Shown: positions 1-8,998, numbered from the stretch's first letter. The stretch: DNA of 64,000 nt from Nocardioides jensenii JCM 1364 = NBRC 14755 (GCF_001552535.1 NZ_BCRJ01000073.1:1-64000); one strand, 5' to 3'. Numbers and translations are program-made. Notes: a model not told the origin generated them from the sequence alone.

Positions 1-288
1 GTGTGCCTGCTGAAGGGGCGTCACACCCTGATCGCGGCTCCGGACGGCCGTGTGCGCGTGAGCACCACGGGGGTTGCCTGGTTGGCCACGGCCGGCGCCG
101 GCGACGTGCTCGCGGGGGTGATCGGTGCCGTCCTGGCTGGCGGGCTCGACGCGTTCGACGCGGCCTCGGTCGGCTCGTGGCTGCATGGTGCCGCGGCGAC
201 GCTCGCCTCGCGCGGCGGTCCGATCGTCGCAGGGGACGTCGCGCGGGCCGTTCCTGAGATCGCCCGACTCCGGGTCGACTGCCGATAG
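1..288 (+). CDS. nnrD: NAD(P)H-hydrate dehydratase, C-terminal part
   Basis: These are the last 95 residues of the ADP/ATP-dependent NAD(P)H-hydrate dehydratase. This ribokinase-fold enzyme repairs hydrated NAD(P)H (NADHX) in the cytosol. The GAGDVLAG stretch (residues 32-39 here) is the family's phosphate-binding loop with the catalytic Asp. The gene enters from beyond the left edge, so the GTG at base 1 is only the first codon visible and not a supported start. A place just upstream of alr is usual for nnrD in actinobacteria. Confidence 0.85.
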   Translation: MCLLKGRHTLIAAPDGRVRVSTTGVAWLATAGAGDVLAGVIGAVLAGGLDAFDAASVGSWLHGAAATLASRGGPIVAGDVARAVPEIARLRVDCR

Positions 289-334
289 CTGTCCGGGGTT
301 CACCGAGGTGTCAGGGTCCCCACACCCACGGCAC

Positions 335-340
335 TACTGT
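335..340 (+). promoter_or_regulatory. -10 element of a leaderless promoter
   Basis: TACTGT ends 7 nt before the ATG at 348. Transcription starting 6-7 nt downstream would begin at the start codon. No clear -35 is visible. Confidence 0.5.
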
Positions 341-347
341 GGGCCCC

Positions 348-1019
348 ATGCTCTACGCCGTGCTGCACACCGTCGTTCCGCCGGTGGCGCGCGCCGTCTG
401 GCGGCCCGAGGTGACCGGGCTCGAGAACATACCGGCCACGGGTGGCGTGATCGTGGCCAGCAACCACCTCTCCTTCGCCGACAGCCTGGTCATCCCGATC
501 GTCGCTCCGCGCAAGGTGGTCTTCCTGGCCAAGTCCGACTACTTCACCGGCACCGGGATCAAGGGTGCGCTGTCCAAGGCCTGGTTCGAGGGCCTGGGCA
601 TGCTGCCGGTGGACCGCGACGACGCCCAGGCGGCGCTGACCTCCCTCGACACCGCGCTCACCGTGCTGGGTCGGGGAGAGGCCTTCGGGATCTACCCCGA
701 GGGCACCCGCTCGCGCGACGGCCGCCTCTACCGCGGCCGCACCGGCGTGGCCCACCTGGCGCTGACCGCGGGTGTGCCGGTGGTGCCGGTCGGGCTCCGG
801 GGCACCGCCGACCTGCAACCGGTGGGGTCGCGCCTGCCGCGCCTGGCCAAGGTGCGCGTCGCGGTGGGGGAGCCGATCGACTTCGCCGGCCGCTTCGACG
901 GAGCGCCCTCCGGTCGGGCGCGCCGGCAGGCCACCGACGAGATCATGGACGCGATCGCCGCGCTGAGCGGGCAGGAGCTCGCCGGGCAGTACAACGACCG
1001 GCCGGTGGTCGACCAGTGA
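348..1019 (+). CDS. 1-acylglycerol-3-phosphate acyltransferase family protein
   Basis: This 223-residue protein belongs to the PlsC family, which transfers a fatty acyl group to lysophosphatidate at the inner face of the membrane in phospholipid synthesis. The HX4D catalytic motif is NHLSFAD (His40, Asp45), and the substrate-binding EGTR motif is at residues 118-121. Size and motif spacing are normal for the family. ATG 348 is chosen over the in-frame GTG at 339 because TACTGT lies exactly 7 nt before it, the leaderless arrangement seen repeatedly in this window. The exact acyl acceptor cannot be read from sequence. Confidence 0.85.
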   Translation: MLYAVLHTVVPPVARAVWRPEVTGLENIPATGGVIVASNHLSFADSLVIPIVAPRKVVFLAKSDYFTGTGIKGALSKAWFEGLGMLPVDRDDAQAALTSLDTALTVLGRGEAFGIYPEGTRSRDGRLYRGRTGVAHLALTAGVPVVPVGLRGTADLQPVGSRLPRLAKVRVAVGEPIDFAGRFDGAPSGRARRQATDEIMDAIAALSGQELAGQYNDRPVVDQ

Positions 1020-1073
1020 CCTCGGACCCGGGGCACGTGGCCCCGGGTGCAGCGCCCCCGGCGAGCGGCCTGA

Positions 1074-1079
1074 CACAAT
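1074..1079 (+). promoter_or_regulatory. possible -10 element of a leaderless promoter for alr
   Basis: CACAAT ends 7 nt before the alr ATG. It departs from TANNNT only at the first base. Confidence 0.35.
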
Positions 1080-1086
1080 CGCGGCC

Positions 1087-2268
1087 ATGACTTCTGGTGC
1101 GCGTGCCGAGATCGTCGTCGACCTGGCAGCGATCCGGCACAACGTCCGGCGGCTCCGCGAGATCGTCGGGAGTGCGGTCTCGACAGGCTCGACCACCGAG
1201 GACGGTTCGACCACCAAGATGATGACCGTGGTCAAGGCCGACGGCTACGGGCACGGTGTGCACGAGGTCGCCCGGGCCGCGCGGGAGGCCGGGGCCGACT
1301 GGCTGGGCGTCGCCACGATCGACGAGGCGGTGGCCGTGCGCGACGGGGGTGACTCCGGGCCCGTGCTCTGCTGGCTGACCGTGCCCGGTGAGGACTGGGA
1401 CGCCGCGATCACCCGCGGCATCGACGTGTCGGCCTACTCGCTGGCTGAGCTCGCCGAGATCGAGACCGCGGCCCGCCACCTGGCCACCACCGCCCGGGTC
1501 CAGCTCAAGATCGACACCGGGCTCTCCCGAGGCGGATGCCTGCCGCAGGACTGGCCGGCGCTGACTGCCGAGGCCCGTGCCGCGGAGTCGCGTGGGCACG
1601 TGCGGATCACCGGTCTCTGGTCGCACCTGGCCTGCAGCGACGAGCCGGAACACCACGCCAACGACGCTCAGGAGCGGGTCTTCCGGGAGGCGCTCGACGT
1701 GGCCGAGCGAGCCGGCCTGCGCCCGGAGGTGCGACACCTGGCCAACAGTGCAGCGGCCGTGCTCCGCCCCAGTGCCCACTTCGACCTGGTGCGCTGCGGC
1801 ATTGCCAGCTACGGGCTCGACCCCGCGCCGGGCGTGACCCGCGACCTCGGCCTGGTGCCGGCAATGACGGTCCGTGCCCGCTTCTCGATGGTCAAGCGGG
1901 TCACTGCCGGCAGCTCGGTCTCCTACGGCCACACGTGGACGGCGTCGGCAGACACCACGATGGGCCTGGTGCCGATCGGGTACGCCGAGGGGCTGCCCCG
2001 CCTCGCCTCCAACAAGATCGATGCCTGGTACGACGACCACCGGCGGCCGGTGCGCGGCATCATCTGCATGGACCAGTTCATGGTCGACCTCGGCGACGAC
2101 CACGCCGAGCCCGGCGACCGCGTCGAAGTGTTCGGCACCGGCCACGACGGCGCCCCGACGGCCCAGGACTGGGCGGAGGCGGCCGGCACCATCAACTACG
2201 AGATCGTCACCCGTCTCGGCGGCCGGCTCCGACGGATCCACGTCGACAGTGAGGGATCTGGCGCATGA
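1087..2268 (+). CDS. alr: alanine racemase
   Basis: This PLP enzyme interconverts L- and D-alanine for peptidoglycan. The 393-residue protein has the PLP-lysine motif VKADGYGHG (Lys50) and the catalytic tyrosine in SVSYGHTW (Tyr280), plus the C-terminal MDQFMVDLG segment. The PLP lysine normally falls near residue 35-40. Here residues about 29-44 (SAVSTGSTTEDGSTTK) form a low-complexity insert whose DNA (about 1176-1217) reads like the dispersed intergenic repeat known from related genomes. The stop overlaps the next start by ATGA, so translation is probably coupled to the downstream hydrolase and the tsa genes. Confidence 0.95.
   Translation: MTSGARAEIVVDLAAIRHNVRRLREIVGSAVSTGSTTEDGSTTKMMTVVKADGYGHGVHEVARAAREAGADWLGVATIDEAVAVRDGGDSGPVLCWLTVPGEDWDAAITRGIDVSAYSLAELAEIETAARHLATTARVQLKIDTGLSRGGCLPQDWPALTAEARAAESRGHVRITGLWSHLACSDEPEHHANDAQERVFREALDVAERAGLRPEVRHLANSAAAVLRPSAHFDLVRCGIASYGLDPAPGVTRDLGLVPAMTVRARFSMVKRVTAGSSVSYGHTWTASADTTMGLVPIGYAEGLPRLASNKIDAWYDDHRRPVRGIICMDQFMVDLGDDHAEPGDRVEVFGTGHDGAPTAQDWAEAAGTINYEIVTRLGGRLRRIHVDSEGSGA
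1176..1217 (+). repeat. dispersed-repeat-like insert inside alr
   Basis: The segment contains GTCTCGACAGGCTCGACCACC followed by a partial second copy, GGTTCGACCACC. On the minus strand it reads as the peptide VVEPVET, a signature I associate with a short dispersed repeat in Nocardioides-like genomes. It keeps the alr frame and codes for a Ser/Thr-rich insert between the first helix and the PLP-lysine strand. Confidence 0.5.
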
Positions 2269-3380
2269 GCCTGCGACGCAGGATCCTCCAGGTCGGCGCG
2301 GGCGCGGCCGGCGTCGCCTTCGCCGGGACGGTTGCGGGCACCGCCGTACGCGTCGTGCACCGGCGTCGCATCATCGCCAGGCGCGGTGCCGGCGACGCCC
2401 TCGAGCTCGGCTCGCTGCACTCCGAGCCGATCACCGTGATCGCCGAGGACGGCGTACCCCTGCATGTCGAGGTCGACGAGTACACCGCACCCGAGGGCGG
2501 CCACCGTCGGGCTGAGCAGAACACCCCGGAGCGGACCGATGGCGACCTGACCGTGGTCTTCGTGCACGGCTACGCGCTGAACCTGGACTGCTGGCACTTC
2601 CAGCGGGCCGGCTATCGGGGGCTGGTGCGCACGGTCTACTACGACCAGCGTTCACACGGCCGTTCGGGCCGCTCCAGCGCCCACAACGCCACCATCGAGC
2701 AGCTTGCCGAGGATCTGCTCGAGGTGATCGACCAGGCCGTGCCGCACGGCCGGGTGGTGCTGGTCGGTCACTCGATGGGCGGCATGTCGATCGTGGCGCT
2801 GGCCGAGTCGCACCCCGAGCTGTTCGGGGACCGGATCGTCGGGGTGGCGCTGATCTCCACCACCGCCGGCGGGTTGAGCCCGCACCGCATCCTGCTGCCG
2901 ATCATGCCGCGCGGTCTGGGTGGGCTGATGACCACGCGCCTGATCACCGCCCTCGCCCGAGGGGCGCGGGTGATCGACGGTGTGCGTCGACTCGGCAAGG
3001 ACTTCGCGATCGTGGCCACCGACCGGTTCGCCTTCGGCGGCGACGTGCCGGGGGCCTACGTCACGTTCGTCGACTCGATGCTCTCGGGAACACCCTTCGA
3101 GGTGCTGGCCGAGTTCTTCCCCGGCTTCGGCGCGCTGGACAAGTTCGCCGTGCTCAACGCCCTCGAGCACGTGCCCACCACGATCATCTGCGGCACCGCC
3201 GACAAGCTCACCTCGGTCGGGCACAGCCGCAAGATGCATGCGTTGCTGCCGCACTCCCGGCTGGTCGAGTGCGACGGCGCCGGCCACATGGTGATCATGG
3301 AGCGGCACCTCGACGTCAACGCGGCGCTCGACGACCTGCTCGCCGCCGCCCTGGACAAGGATCGGCCGCAGACCCCATGA
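2265..3380 (+). CDS. alpha/beta hydrolase
   Basis: This 371-residue alpha/beta-fold hydrolase has the nucleophile elbow GHSMGG (Ser170), the oxyanion HGYALN segment near residue 101, and the catalytic histidine in GAGHMVIM near the C terminus. Residues 6-30 are hydrophobic after an Arg-rich start (SLRRR), suggesting a membrane anchor or signal segment. It starts inside the alr stop (ATGA) and ends inside the next start, so it is cotranslated with cell-wall and t6A genes. The substrate is unknown; it could be a lipase, esterase or haloperoxidase-like enzyme. Confidence 0.8.
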   Translation: MSLRRRILQVGAGAAGVAFAGTVAGTAVRVVHRRRIIARRGAGDALELGSLHSEPITVIAEDGVPLHVEVDEYTAPEGGHRRAEQNTPERTDGDLTVVFVHGYALNLDCWHFQRAGYRGLVRTVYYDQRSHGRSGRSSAHNATIEQLAEDLLEVIDQAVPHGRVVLVGHSMGGMSIVALAESHPELFGDRIVGVALISTTAGGLSPHRILLPIMPRGLGGLMTTRLITALARGARVIDGVRRLGKDFAIVATDRFAFGGDVPGAYVTFVDSMLSGTPFEVLAEFFPGFGALDKFAVLNALEHVPTTIICGTADKLTSVGHSRKMHALLPHSRLVECDGAGHMVIMERHLDVNAALDDLLAAALDKDRPQTP

Positions 3381-4315
3381 ACCGACGCATCGAGGTGGTC
3401 AACGAGACGGCCGCCGCCGACGTGCTTGCCGTGGTGCGGGCCGCGTTCGGCGCCCGCCCACCGCTCGACCCGCCGGCCCCGGCCCTGGCGGAGACCGAGG
3501 AGACCGTGGCGCGTGCGCTCGCGGAGCGCGGGGGACTGCTCGCCACCGAGGACGGACGACCGGTGGGTGCCCTGCTCTTCGACCGGTCCGGGGCGACGCT
3601 CGCCCTCCGCCGCTTCGGCGTGACGCCTGACATGCAGGGCACCGGAGTCGCCGGCGACCTGGTGCGCGCCGCCGAGGAGTACGCCGCCTCCCAGGGCTGT
3701 GTGTCGATGCGGGTGGCGGCGCGCGTGGAGCTGCCGGGATCGGTCGCGTTCTGGGAGCACAACGGCTTCGTGCGCAGTGGCCGCGCCGGGGCGCTGCTCG
3801 ACCTGGTCAAGGTGTTCCCCCGGACCTTCCTGCTGCCCACCCCCGACGATGCCACCGCGTTCGGCGAACGACTCGCCGGCCTGCTGCGTGCCGGCGACCT
3901 GCTGATCCTCACCGGTGAGCTGGGCGCCGGCAAGACGACGTTCACCCGCGGCGTCGGAGCCGGCCTGCAGGTGCGCGGCGGGATCAGCTCGCCCACGTTC
4001 GTGATCGCCCGGGTGCACCCCTCCCTCGCGGACGGGCCGGCCCTGGTGCACGTCGACGCCTATCGCCTCGAGTCGGTGCACGACATCGACGACCTCGACC
4101 TCGAGGCGACACTCGCCGAGTCGGTCACGGTGGTCGAATGGGGTGCCGGGATGGCCGAGGGGCTCGCCGACGACCGGCTCGAGATCACCCTGGTCCGCAC
4201 GCTGGGCGACGCCGAGGTGATCGAGGACCACGACGTGCGCACGGTCGTCGTACAACCGATCGGGGCGCGGTGGGCCGAGCTGGACTGGTCGCGGTTGGGA
4301 GACCCCGTCGGATAG
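3377..4315 (+). CDS. tsaE: GNAT acetyltransferase fused to TsaE (t6A ATPase)
   Basis: This 312-residue fusion starts with a GNAT acetyltransferase domain (residues about 4-145, with acetyl-CoA-binding QGTGVAG at 87-93). A TsaE domain follows from about residue 150. The P-loop GELGAGKTT spans residues 180-188, with SSPTFVI, HVDAYRL and VVEWG motifs behind it. TsaE is the ATPase that cycles the TsaB-TsaD complex during threonylcarbamoylation of adenosine 37 in ANN-decoding tRNAs. Stand-alone TsaE is about 150 residues, so the N-terminal half is extra. The ATG overlaps the upstream TGA. The GNAT substrate is unknown; it may duplicate or complement the separate RimI encoded just downstream. Confidence 0.85.
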   Translation: MNRRIEVVNETAAADVLAVVRAAFGARPPLDPPAPALAETEETVARALAERGGLLATEDGRPVGALLFDRSGATLALRRFGVTPDMQGTGVAGDLVRAAEEYAASQGCVSMRVAARVELPGSVAFWEHNGFVRSGRAGALLDLVKVFPRTFLLPTPDDATAFGERLAGLLRAGDLLILTGELGAGKTTFTRGVGAGLQVRGGISSPTFVIARVHPSLADGPALVHVDAYRLESVHDIDDLDLEATLAESVTVVEWGAGMAEGLADDRLEITLVRTLGDAEVIEDHDVRTVVVQPIGARWAELDWSRLGDPVG

Positions 4316-4319
4316 TCGG

Positions 4320-4325
4320 TAACCT
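4320..4325 (+). promoter_or_regulatory. -10 element of a leaderless promoter for tsaB
   Basis: TAACCT ends 6 nt before the GTG start of tsaB, suggesting an internal leaderless promoter in the operon. Confidence 0.4.
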
Positions 4326-4331
4326 CGTGGC

Positions 4332-4973
4332 GTGCTGCTCGCCCTCGACACCGCTTCGCCCCAGGTCACCGTCGCGCTCCTCGACGACGCCGGAACCGTG
4401 GTCGCCGAACGCCGGACCGACCACCTGATGAAGCACGCCGAACAGCTCGCGCCGCTGATCGCCGGTGTGCTGACCGACGCCGGGGTGCAGCAGTTCGACG
4501 TGACCGCCGTGGCGGTCGGTGTGGGCCCCGGCCCGTTCACCGGACTGAGGGTCGGCCTGGCCACCGCCCGGACCTTCGCGATGGTGCTGGAGATCCCGGT
4601 GTACGGCGTGTGCTCGCTCGACGCCCTGGCGTTGGAGGCAGTGGACTCCGGAGCGGTCGAGGGACCGTTCGTGGTGGCCACCGATGCTCGCCGCAAGGAG
4701 GTCTACTGGGCGGCGTACGACGACCGCGGGCGACGCGTCTCGGAGCCCGCGGTGGACCGGCCGGCCGACGTGGCCAGCGATGGGCCCGTCGTGGGCGAGG
4801 GTGCCCAGCTGTTTCCCGATCACTTCCCACACGCTGTCGAGCCGCTGCGTCCCTCGGCCGGTTGGCTGGGCCGGGCCGTGGTCGAGGAGCGGGCCGAGCT
4901 GCTCGACCCCGATCCGCTCTACCTGCGCCGGCCCGACGCCGTGGCGCCCTCGCGACCCAAGGCGGTCTCATGA
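4332..4973 (+). CDS. tsaB: tRNA t6A37 threonylcarbamoyltransferase complex subunit TsaB
   Basis: This 213-residue ASKHA-fold protein has the N-terminal DTASPQVTVAL strand pair and the GVGPGPFTGLRVG loop typical of TsaB. TsaB is catalytically inactive itself; it dimerises with TsaD and is needed for t6A synthesis. The start is a GTG, and the stop overlaps the rimI ATG (ATGA). It sits between tsaE and tsaD, the usual actinobacterial arrangement. Confidence 0.93.
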   Translation: MLLALDTASPQVTVALLDDAGTVVAERRTDHLMKHAEQLAPLIAGVLTDAGVQQFDVTAVAVGVGPGPFTGLRVGLATARTFAMVLEIPVYGVCSLDALALEAVDSGAVEGPFVVATDARRKEVYWAAYDDRGRRVSEPAVDRPADVASDGPVVGEGAQLFPDHFPHAVEPLRPSAGWLGRAVVEERAELLDPDPLYLRRPDAVAPSRPKAVS

Positions 4974-5428
4974 TCAGGAACGCACTGGCGGCCGACTGCG
5001 TCGTGGTCGCCGAGCTCGAGGAGGACCTGTTCGGGGCCGAGGCATGGGACGAGGAGTCGCTGCTCGACGACCTCGAGCGTGACGGCCGGTTGTTCGTGGT
5101 CTACGAGGACGACGGTGCTCCGGTGGGCTATGCGATCACCACCCTGGCCGGCGACTTCGTCGACCTCGCGCGCATCGGGGTGGACCCCTCGCACCAGAGG
5201 GAGGGCATCGCCAGCACCCTCCTGGACCACGTGCTCGCCGCGGCGAAGGAGGACGGCGCCGACCGGATGCTGCTCGAGGTCTCTGCGGTGAACCCGGAGG
5301 CGCTGGCCTTCTACGCCGCCTCCGACTTCCAGCAGATCGACATCCGGCCGCGCTACTACAAGGACGGCTCCGACGCGATCGTGATGCGCCGGTCGTTCGG
5401 ACCCTCGTGCAACGGGAGCGACTCATGA
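4970..5428 (+). CDS. rimI: ribosomal protein S18-alanine N-acetyltransferase RimI
   Basis: This 152-residue GNAT enzyme has [18 protein letters not shown] as acetyl-CoA motif A and [13 protein letters not shown] as the C-terminal motif, which match RimI. RimI acetylates the N-terminal Ala of S18, and in mycobacteria it is cotranscribed with tsaD. Both ends overlap neighbours by ATGA, so it is translationally coupled to tsaB and tsaD. A broader N-terminal acetylation role is possible. Confidence 0.88.
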   Translation: MIRNALAADCVVVAELEEDLFGAEAWDEESLLDDLERDGRLFVVYEDDGAPVGYAITTLAGDFVDLARIGVDPSHQREGIASTLLDHVLAAAKEDGADRMLLEVSAVNPEALAFYAASDFQQIDIRPRYYKDGSDAIVMRRSFGPSCNGSDS

Positions 5429-6468
5429 ACCAGCCTCTCGTCCTGGGCATCGAGTCGTCGTGCGACGAGACCGGCGTCGGCATCGTGCGCGGCCACACGC
5501 TGCTGGCCGACGCGGTCGCCAGCAGCATGGAGCAGCACGCACCGTTCGGCGGCGTCGTTCCCGAGATCGCCTCACGTGCGCACCTCGAGGCGATCGTCCC
5601 GATGATCGAGTCGGCCTGCTCCCAGGCGTCGGTCAAGCTGGCCGACGTCGACGCGATCGCCGTCACCGCCGGCCCCGGCCTGGCCGGCGCGCTGATGGTC
5701 GGCGTGGGAGCCGCGAAGGCACTGGCGTTGGCGCTCGGCAAGCCGATCTACGGCGTCAACCACCTGGCCGGTCACGTGGCCGTCGACCAGCTCGAGCACG
5801 GTGCCCTGCCCGAGCCGTGCCTGGCCCTGCTGGTCAGCGGCGGACATTCGAACCTGTTGCAGGTCAACGACATCACCGGCGACATCGTCTCGCTCGGCAA
5901 CACCATCGACGACGCGGCGGGGGAGGCCTACGACAAGGTGGCCAGGCTGCTCGGCCTGCCCTACCCGGGCGGCCCGCACATCGACCGCGAGGCGGCCTCC
6001 GGTTCCTCGGTGGCGATCGACTTCCCACGCGGGCTCACCTCACGCAAGGACCTCGACCGGCACCGCTTCGACTTCTCCTTCTCCGGCCTCAAGACGGCCG
6101 TGGCCCGCTGGGTCGAGGCCCGGCACCGCGCCGGCGAGCCGGTGCCGGTGGCCGACGTGTGCGCATCGTTCCAGGAGGCCGTGGTCGACGTGCTGACCCG
6201 CAAGGCGATCGATGCCGCGCTCACACACGGCATCCACGACCTGGTCATCTCGGGCGGGGTCGCCGCGAACTCACGGTTGCGGGCCCTGGCCGAAGAGCGT
6301 GCCACCGCGGCCGGCGTACGACTCCGGGTGCCCAGGCGCAACCTGTGCACCGACAACGGCGCGATGATCGCCGCCCTCGGCTCCGAGGTCGTGGCCCGGG
6401 GCCGGGAGCCGTCGGCGCTCGACTTCCCGGCCGACTCCTCGCAGCCCGTCGGCACCGTCGTCGTCTGA
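5425..6468 (+). CDS. tsaD: tRNA t6A37 threonylcarbamoyltransferase TsaD
   Basis: This 347-residue protein (Kae1/Gcp family) transfers the threonylcarbamoyl group to tRNA A37. It opens with [10 protein letters not shown]. The metal-binding histidines are His113 and His117 in [10 protein letters not shown], with the nucleotide loop LVSGGHSN and the [10 protein letters not shown] motif downstream. ATG 5425 is preferred over the upstream in-frame ATG at 5407 because it overlaps the rimI stop and gives the canonical N terminus. It is the last gene of the coupled run. Confidence 0.95.
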   Translation: MNQPLVLGIESSCDETGVGIVRGHTLLADAVASSMEQHAPFGGVVPEIASRAHLEAIVPMIESACSQASVKLADVDAIAVTAGPGLAGALMVGVGAAKALALALGKPIYGVNHLAGHVAVDQLEHGALPEPCLALLVSGGHSNLLQVNDITGDIVSLGNTIDDAAGEAYDKVARLLGLPYPGGPHIDREAASGSSVAIDFPRGLTSRKDLDRHRFDFSFSGLKTAVARWVEARHRAGEPVPVADVCASFQEAVVDVLTRKAIDAALTHGIHDLVISGGVAANSRLRALAEERATAAGVRLRVPRRNLCTDNGAMIAALGSEVVARGREPSALDFPADSSQPVGTVVV

Positions 6469-6488
6469 GCCGCGGGAGCAGGTCGCGA

Positions 6489-7706
6489 TCAGGGCTGCAT
6501 CATCAACCACGGCTGGGTCATCGTGCCGTTGTCGTAGTCACGCTCGAGCAGTCGCTCGACGGTGCCGTCGAGGCCAACCCGATAGAGGTTGTAGGCGCCC
6601 GGAGCATTCGCGGCCGGACCCATGGTGCGGACCAGCAGGTGGTCGTCGTCCTCCCAGTCGGCACCCACGATCGAGGTGTTCTTCCCGATCGCCCGGTCGA
6701 GGTCGATGCCGAGTGCCTTCTCGCCCGTGCGGGCGTCCACGATCGTCATCGAGCGCGGGCCGGCCCCGTCGGTGTCGGAGTGGTAGCCGGCCAGCAGCGA
6801 GTTGTCGGGTGAGAACCCCGCGCTGTAGCCGAAGGCCAGGTCACAGGTCTTGAACAACTGCCTCATCGCCTGCTCGTCGTAGACCGCACTGCACACGGGA
6901 TCCGTCGGTGCAGCCGAGATGGGAGTCACCACCCCGGCGATCAGGTTGTCGGCCGAGACCGCGGCGACATTGGTGAAGTGGCCCGGGACGACATCGACGA
7001 TGCCGTGGGAGTCGACCGACACGGGAGAGCCGTTCTGCACGGTGACGAACACCCGACAGCCGCCGTCGGCCTCCGTGCACGAGTCGTGGCCCAGGACCGC
7101 GACCGGCGTCACGTAGTCACCGTCGACCTTGCCGAGCTCGAGCGAGCGGCCGCCGGAGCGGGTGACCACGGTGCCGTCGAGCGCGACCCAGGCGGCCACA
7201 GATCCGTCGGCCGACGAGACCGGGCCGTTCATCATGGGCACCGAGTCGATGACGTTCCATTGCTGGTCGAGCACGTCGATGCTCGGCTCACCGCCTTCGA
7301 AACCAGAGGCACCGAGATGTTCGTCGCCTGCCTTGCGTGGGGCGCCATAGCTCTTGCCCAGATCGACGGTCGTGCCGTCCGGCTGCACGAGGGTCGGCCC
7401 GTCGACGTACGCCAGCCTGGGCGGATCGCCCTCGGGCAGCGACGGGTCGAGCACCGCGTCGTGCACCTGCTGGGTGTTCGGCTTGGCGGGGTCGGGGGCT
7501 GCGTCGTTGTCGAACAGGCCGCCGCCGAACATCGCGGTCGGCACGATGACCGCGGCGGCTGCCAGGGCCGCAACGCCGGTGGTGATGCGGCGCCGCCGGC
7601 GGATCGCGCCGGCCCGGCCGACCACGTCGTCGAAGCTGATCGGGGAGCCGTCGATGCGGTCGGCCCGGCCGTGGAATTCGTTGGTGAGTTCCTTCTCGGT
7701 GTTCAT
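6489..7706 (-). CDS. membrane-anchored protein paired with the ECF sigma factor (possible anti-sigma)
   Basis: This 405-residue protein has about 40 cytoplasmic residues, a basic stretch (RRRRR near residue 36), one membrane helix (about residues 41-62) and a large outer domain. The outer domain is rich in repeated DG-containing strands, possibly beta-propeller-like (inference). The start overlaps the stop of the sigma gene by 4 bp, the usual arrangement for an ECF sigma factor with its anti-sigma or sensor partner. No recognised anti-sigma motif such as the zinc-binding HxxxCxxC is present, so the regulatory role rests on context. Confidence 0.6.
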   Translation of the reverse strand: MNTEKELTNEFHGRADRIDGSPISFDDVVGRAGAIRRRRRITTGVAALAAAAVIVPTAMFGGGLFDNDAAPDPAKPNTQQVHDAVLDPSLPEGDPPRLAYVDGPTLVQPDGTTVDLGKSYGAPRKAGDEHLGASGFEGGEPSIDVLDQQWNVIDSVPMMNGPVSSADGSVAAWVALDGTVVTRSGGRSLELGKVDGDYVTPVAVLGHDSCTEADGGCRVFVTVQNGSPVSVDSHGIVDVVPGHFTNVAAVSADNLIAGVVTPISAAPTDPVCSAVYDEQAMRQLFKTCDLAFGYSAGFSPDNSLLAGYHSDTDGAGPRSMTIVDARTGEKALGIDLDRAIGKNTSIVGADWEDDDHLLVRTMGPAANAPGAYNLYRVGLDGTVERLLERDYDNGTMTQPWLMMQP

Positions 7707-8245
7707 CGTTCCTCCTCCCCGAGGTCCAGGGCTCGGCTGATGCCGTGATCGGGTGCGTTGGTGCGCAGGGTCGCGAGGGCCCGGCTGGTCTGTGACTTCA
7801 CGGTGCCGACGGAGACCCCGAGCACGTCGGCGGTCTCGGCCTCGCTCAGCTCCTCGTAGTAGCGGAGTACGACGGCCGCACGTTGCCTGCGTGGCAAGGT
7901 CTGGACGAGATTCCAGAGGGCCGAGCTCCGGCCCTCGTCGTACGCGTCGTGTGCGGGCACCCAGTCGGGCACCTGGTCGCTGACCGTCTCCCGCTTCTTC
8001 CAGGCTCTGCGCCAGATCGAGTTGTTCTCGTTCACCAGGATCCGTCGGGCGTAGCCGTCGATCGCATCCCGGTCGCGGACCTTGCCCCAGGTCAGGTAGA
8101 CCTTCGCAAGCGTTTGCTGGACCAGATCCTCGGCGCCGTGGTGATCTCCCGTGAGCAGATAGGCCGTGCGCAGGAGCGCCGCCTGGCGTGCCGCCATCCA
8201 GTCACTGAACTCCGCGTCCTTGGCGGAGCCTCGGTCCTGGGCCAT
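7703..8245 (-). CDS. SigE-family ECF RNA polymerase sigma factor
   Basis: This is a 180-residue group IV sigma factor. Region 2 ([16 protein letters not shown]) binds the polymerase and the -10 element. Region 4 ([18 protein letters not shown], with helix-turn-helix [14 protein letters not shown]) binds -35. The start at 8245 is chosen because GGAGG lies 4 nt before it; an upstream ATG at 8275 in the same frame has no good ribosome binding site. It overlaps its downstream membrane partner. The inducing signal is unknown. Confidence 0.88.
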   Translation of the reverse strand: MAQDRGSAKDAEFSDWMAARQAALLRTAYLLTGDHHGAEDLVQQTLAKVYLTWGKVRDRDAIDGYARRILVNENNSIWRRAWKKRETVSDQVPDWVPAHDAYDEGRSSALWNLVQTLPRRQRAAVVLRYYEELSEAETADVLGVSVGTVKSQTSRALATLRTNAPDHGISRALDLGEEER

Positions 8246-8315
8246 CACACCTCCTGCATGTGCAGCGACATTCATCTCTCATCACCATCCCTTCCCACCC
8301 AAGACGGGGTTGGGG

Positions 8316-8981
8316 TCAGGAAGGTTGCACGACGAACGCGCAGAACTCGTTCCCCTCGGGGTCGGCGAGCACGGTCCACGACTCGTGGACGGCGAGCACG
8401 GTGGCGCCCGCAGACACCAACGCATCGACGTCGGGGGCGGCGATGTCGACGTGCAGCCGGTTCTTGCCCGTCTTCGGCTCGGGCACGGTGCCGAAGACGA
8501 GGCACTCGAAGGGTGCTCCGGGGATGTCCTCCAGGAACCACTCGTCGTCCTCGCCACCGAGGCGTCCGCCGATCACCTCACCCCACCAGGCCGCGAGCCG
8601 CGCGGGGTCGGCGCAGTCGAGCACCAGCTCGTAGAGGCGGTTCTCGGGCAGCTCCTTGCGCACGAACGCGCAGAACTCGCCGCCCTCGGGGTCGGTCATC
8701 ACCACCCAGCGGAACGACGTGTCGTCGACGATCGTCGCGCCGAGGTCGACCAGCTCGGCCACCGACAGGGTGTGGACGTCGATGTGCAGCCGGTGCTTGA
8801 CGGTCTTGGGCTCGGGCACGGTGTTGACCCAGATCGTGTGCTGGTCGGTCGGCCCGGTGAGCACTGTGTCGCCGTCGTCGAGTCGGCGTACGTCGAGAGC
8901 GAGCACACCCGCCCAGAAGGCGGCGAGCGAGGTGGCGTCGGTGGCGTCGATGCAGAGGTCCTTGTACGTGCCCAGGCTCAT
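8316..8981 (-). CDS. VOC (glyoxalase/bleomycin-resistance fold) protein, two modules
   Basis: This 221-residue protein is made of two homologous VOC modules (about residues 1-110 and 115-221). Each ends in a DPEG[G/N]EFCAFV strand and carries a VPEPKT[V/G]K[H/N]RLH[I/V]D segment. It resembles the glyoxalase-like PF18029-type proteins common in actinobacteria. Substrate and metal are not predictable. The ATG is 7 nt downstream of a -10 that is shared with the divergent dehydrogenase promoter, implying a leaderless mRNA. Confidence 0.78.
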   Translation of the reverse strand: MSLGTYKDLCIDATDATSLAAFWAGVLALDVRRLDDGDTVLTGPTDQHTIWVNTVPEPKTVKHRLHIDVHTLSVAELVDLGATIVDDTSFRWVVMTDPEGGEFCAFVRKELPENRLYELVLDCADPARLAAWWGEVIGGRLGGEDDEWFLEDIPGAPFECLVFGTVPEPKTGKNRLHVDIAAPDVDALVSAGATVLAVHESWTVLADPEGNEFCAFVVQPS

Positions 8982-8988
8982 GACCGAC

Positions 8989-8998
8989 ACACTAGTGT
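8989..8998. promoter_or_regulatory. palindromic bidirectional -10 element
   Basis: ACACTAGTGT is a perfect 10-bp palindrome carrying TAGTGT on both strands. On the minus strand it ends 7 nt before the VOC start (leaderless). On the plus strand it lies 31 nt before the dehydrogenase GTG, which has its own GGAGG. A single site may serve both divergent genes. Confidence 0.5.
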
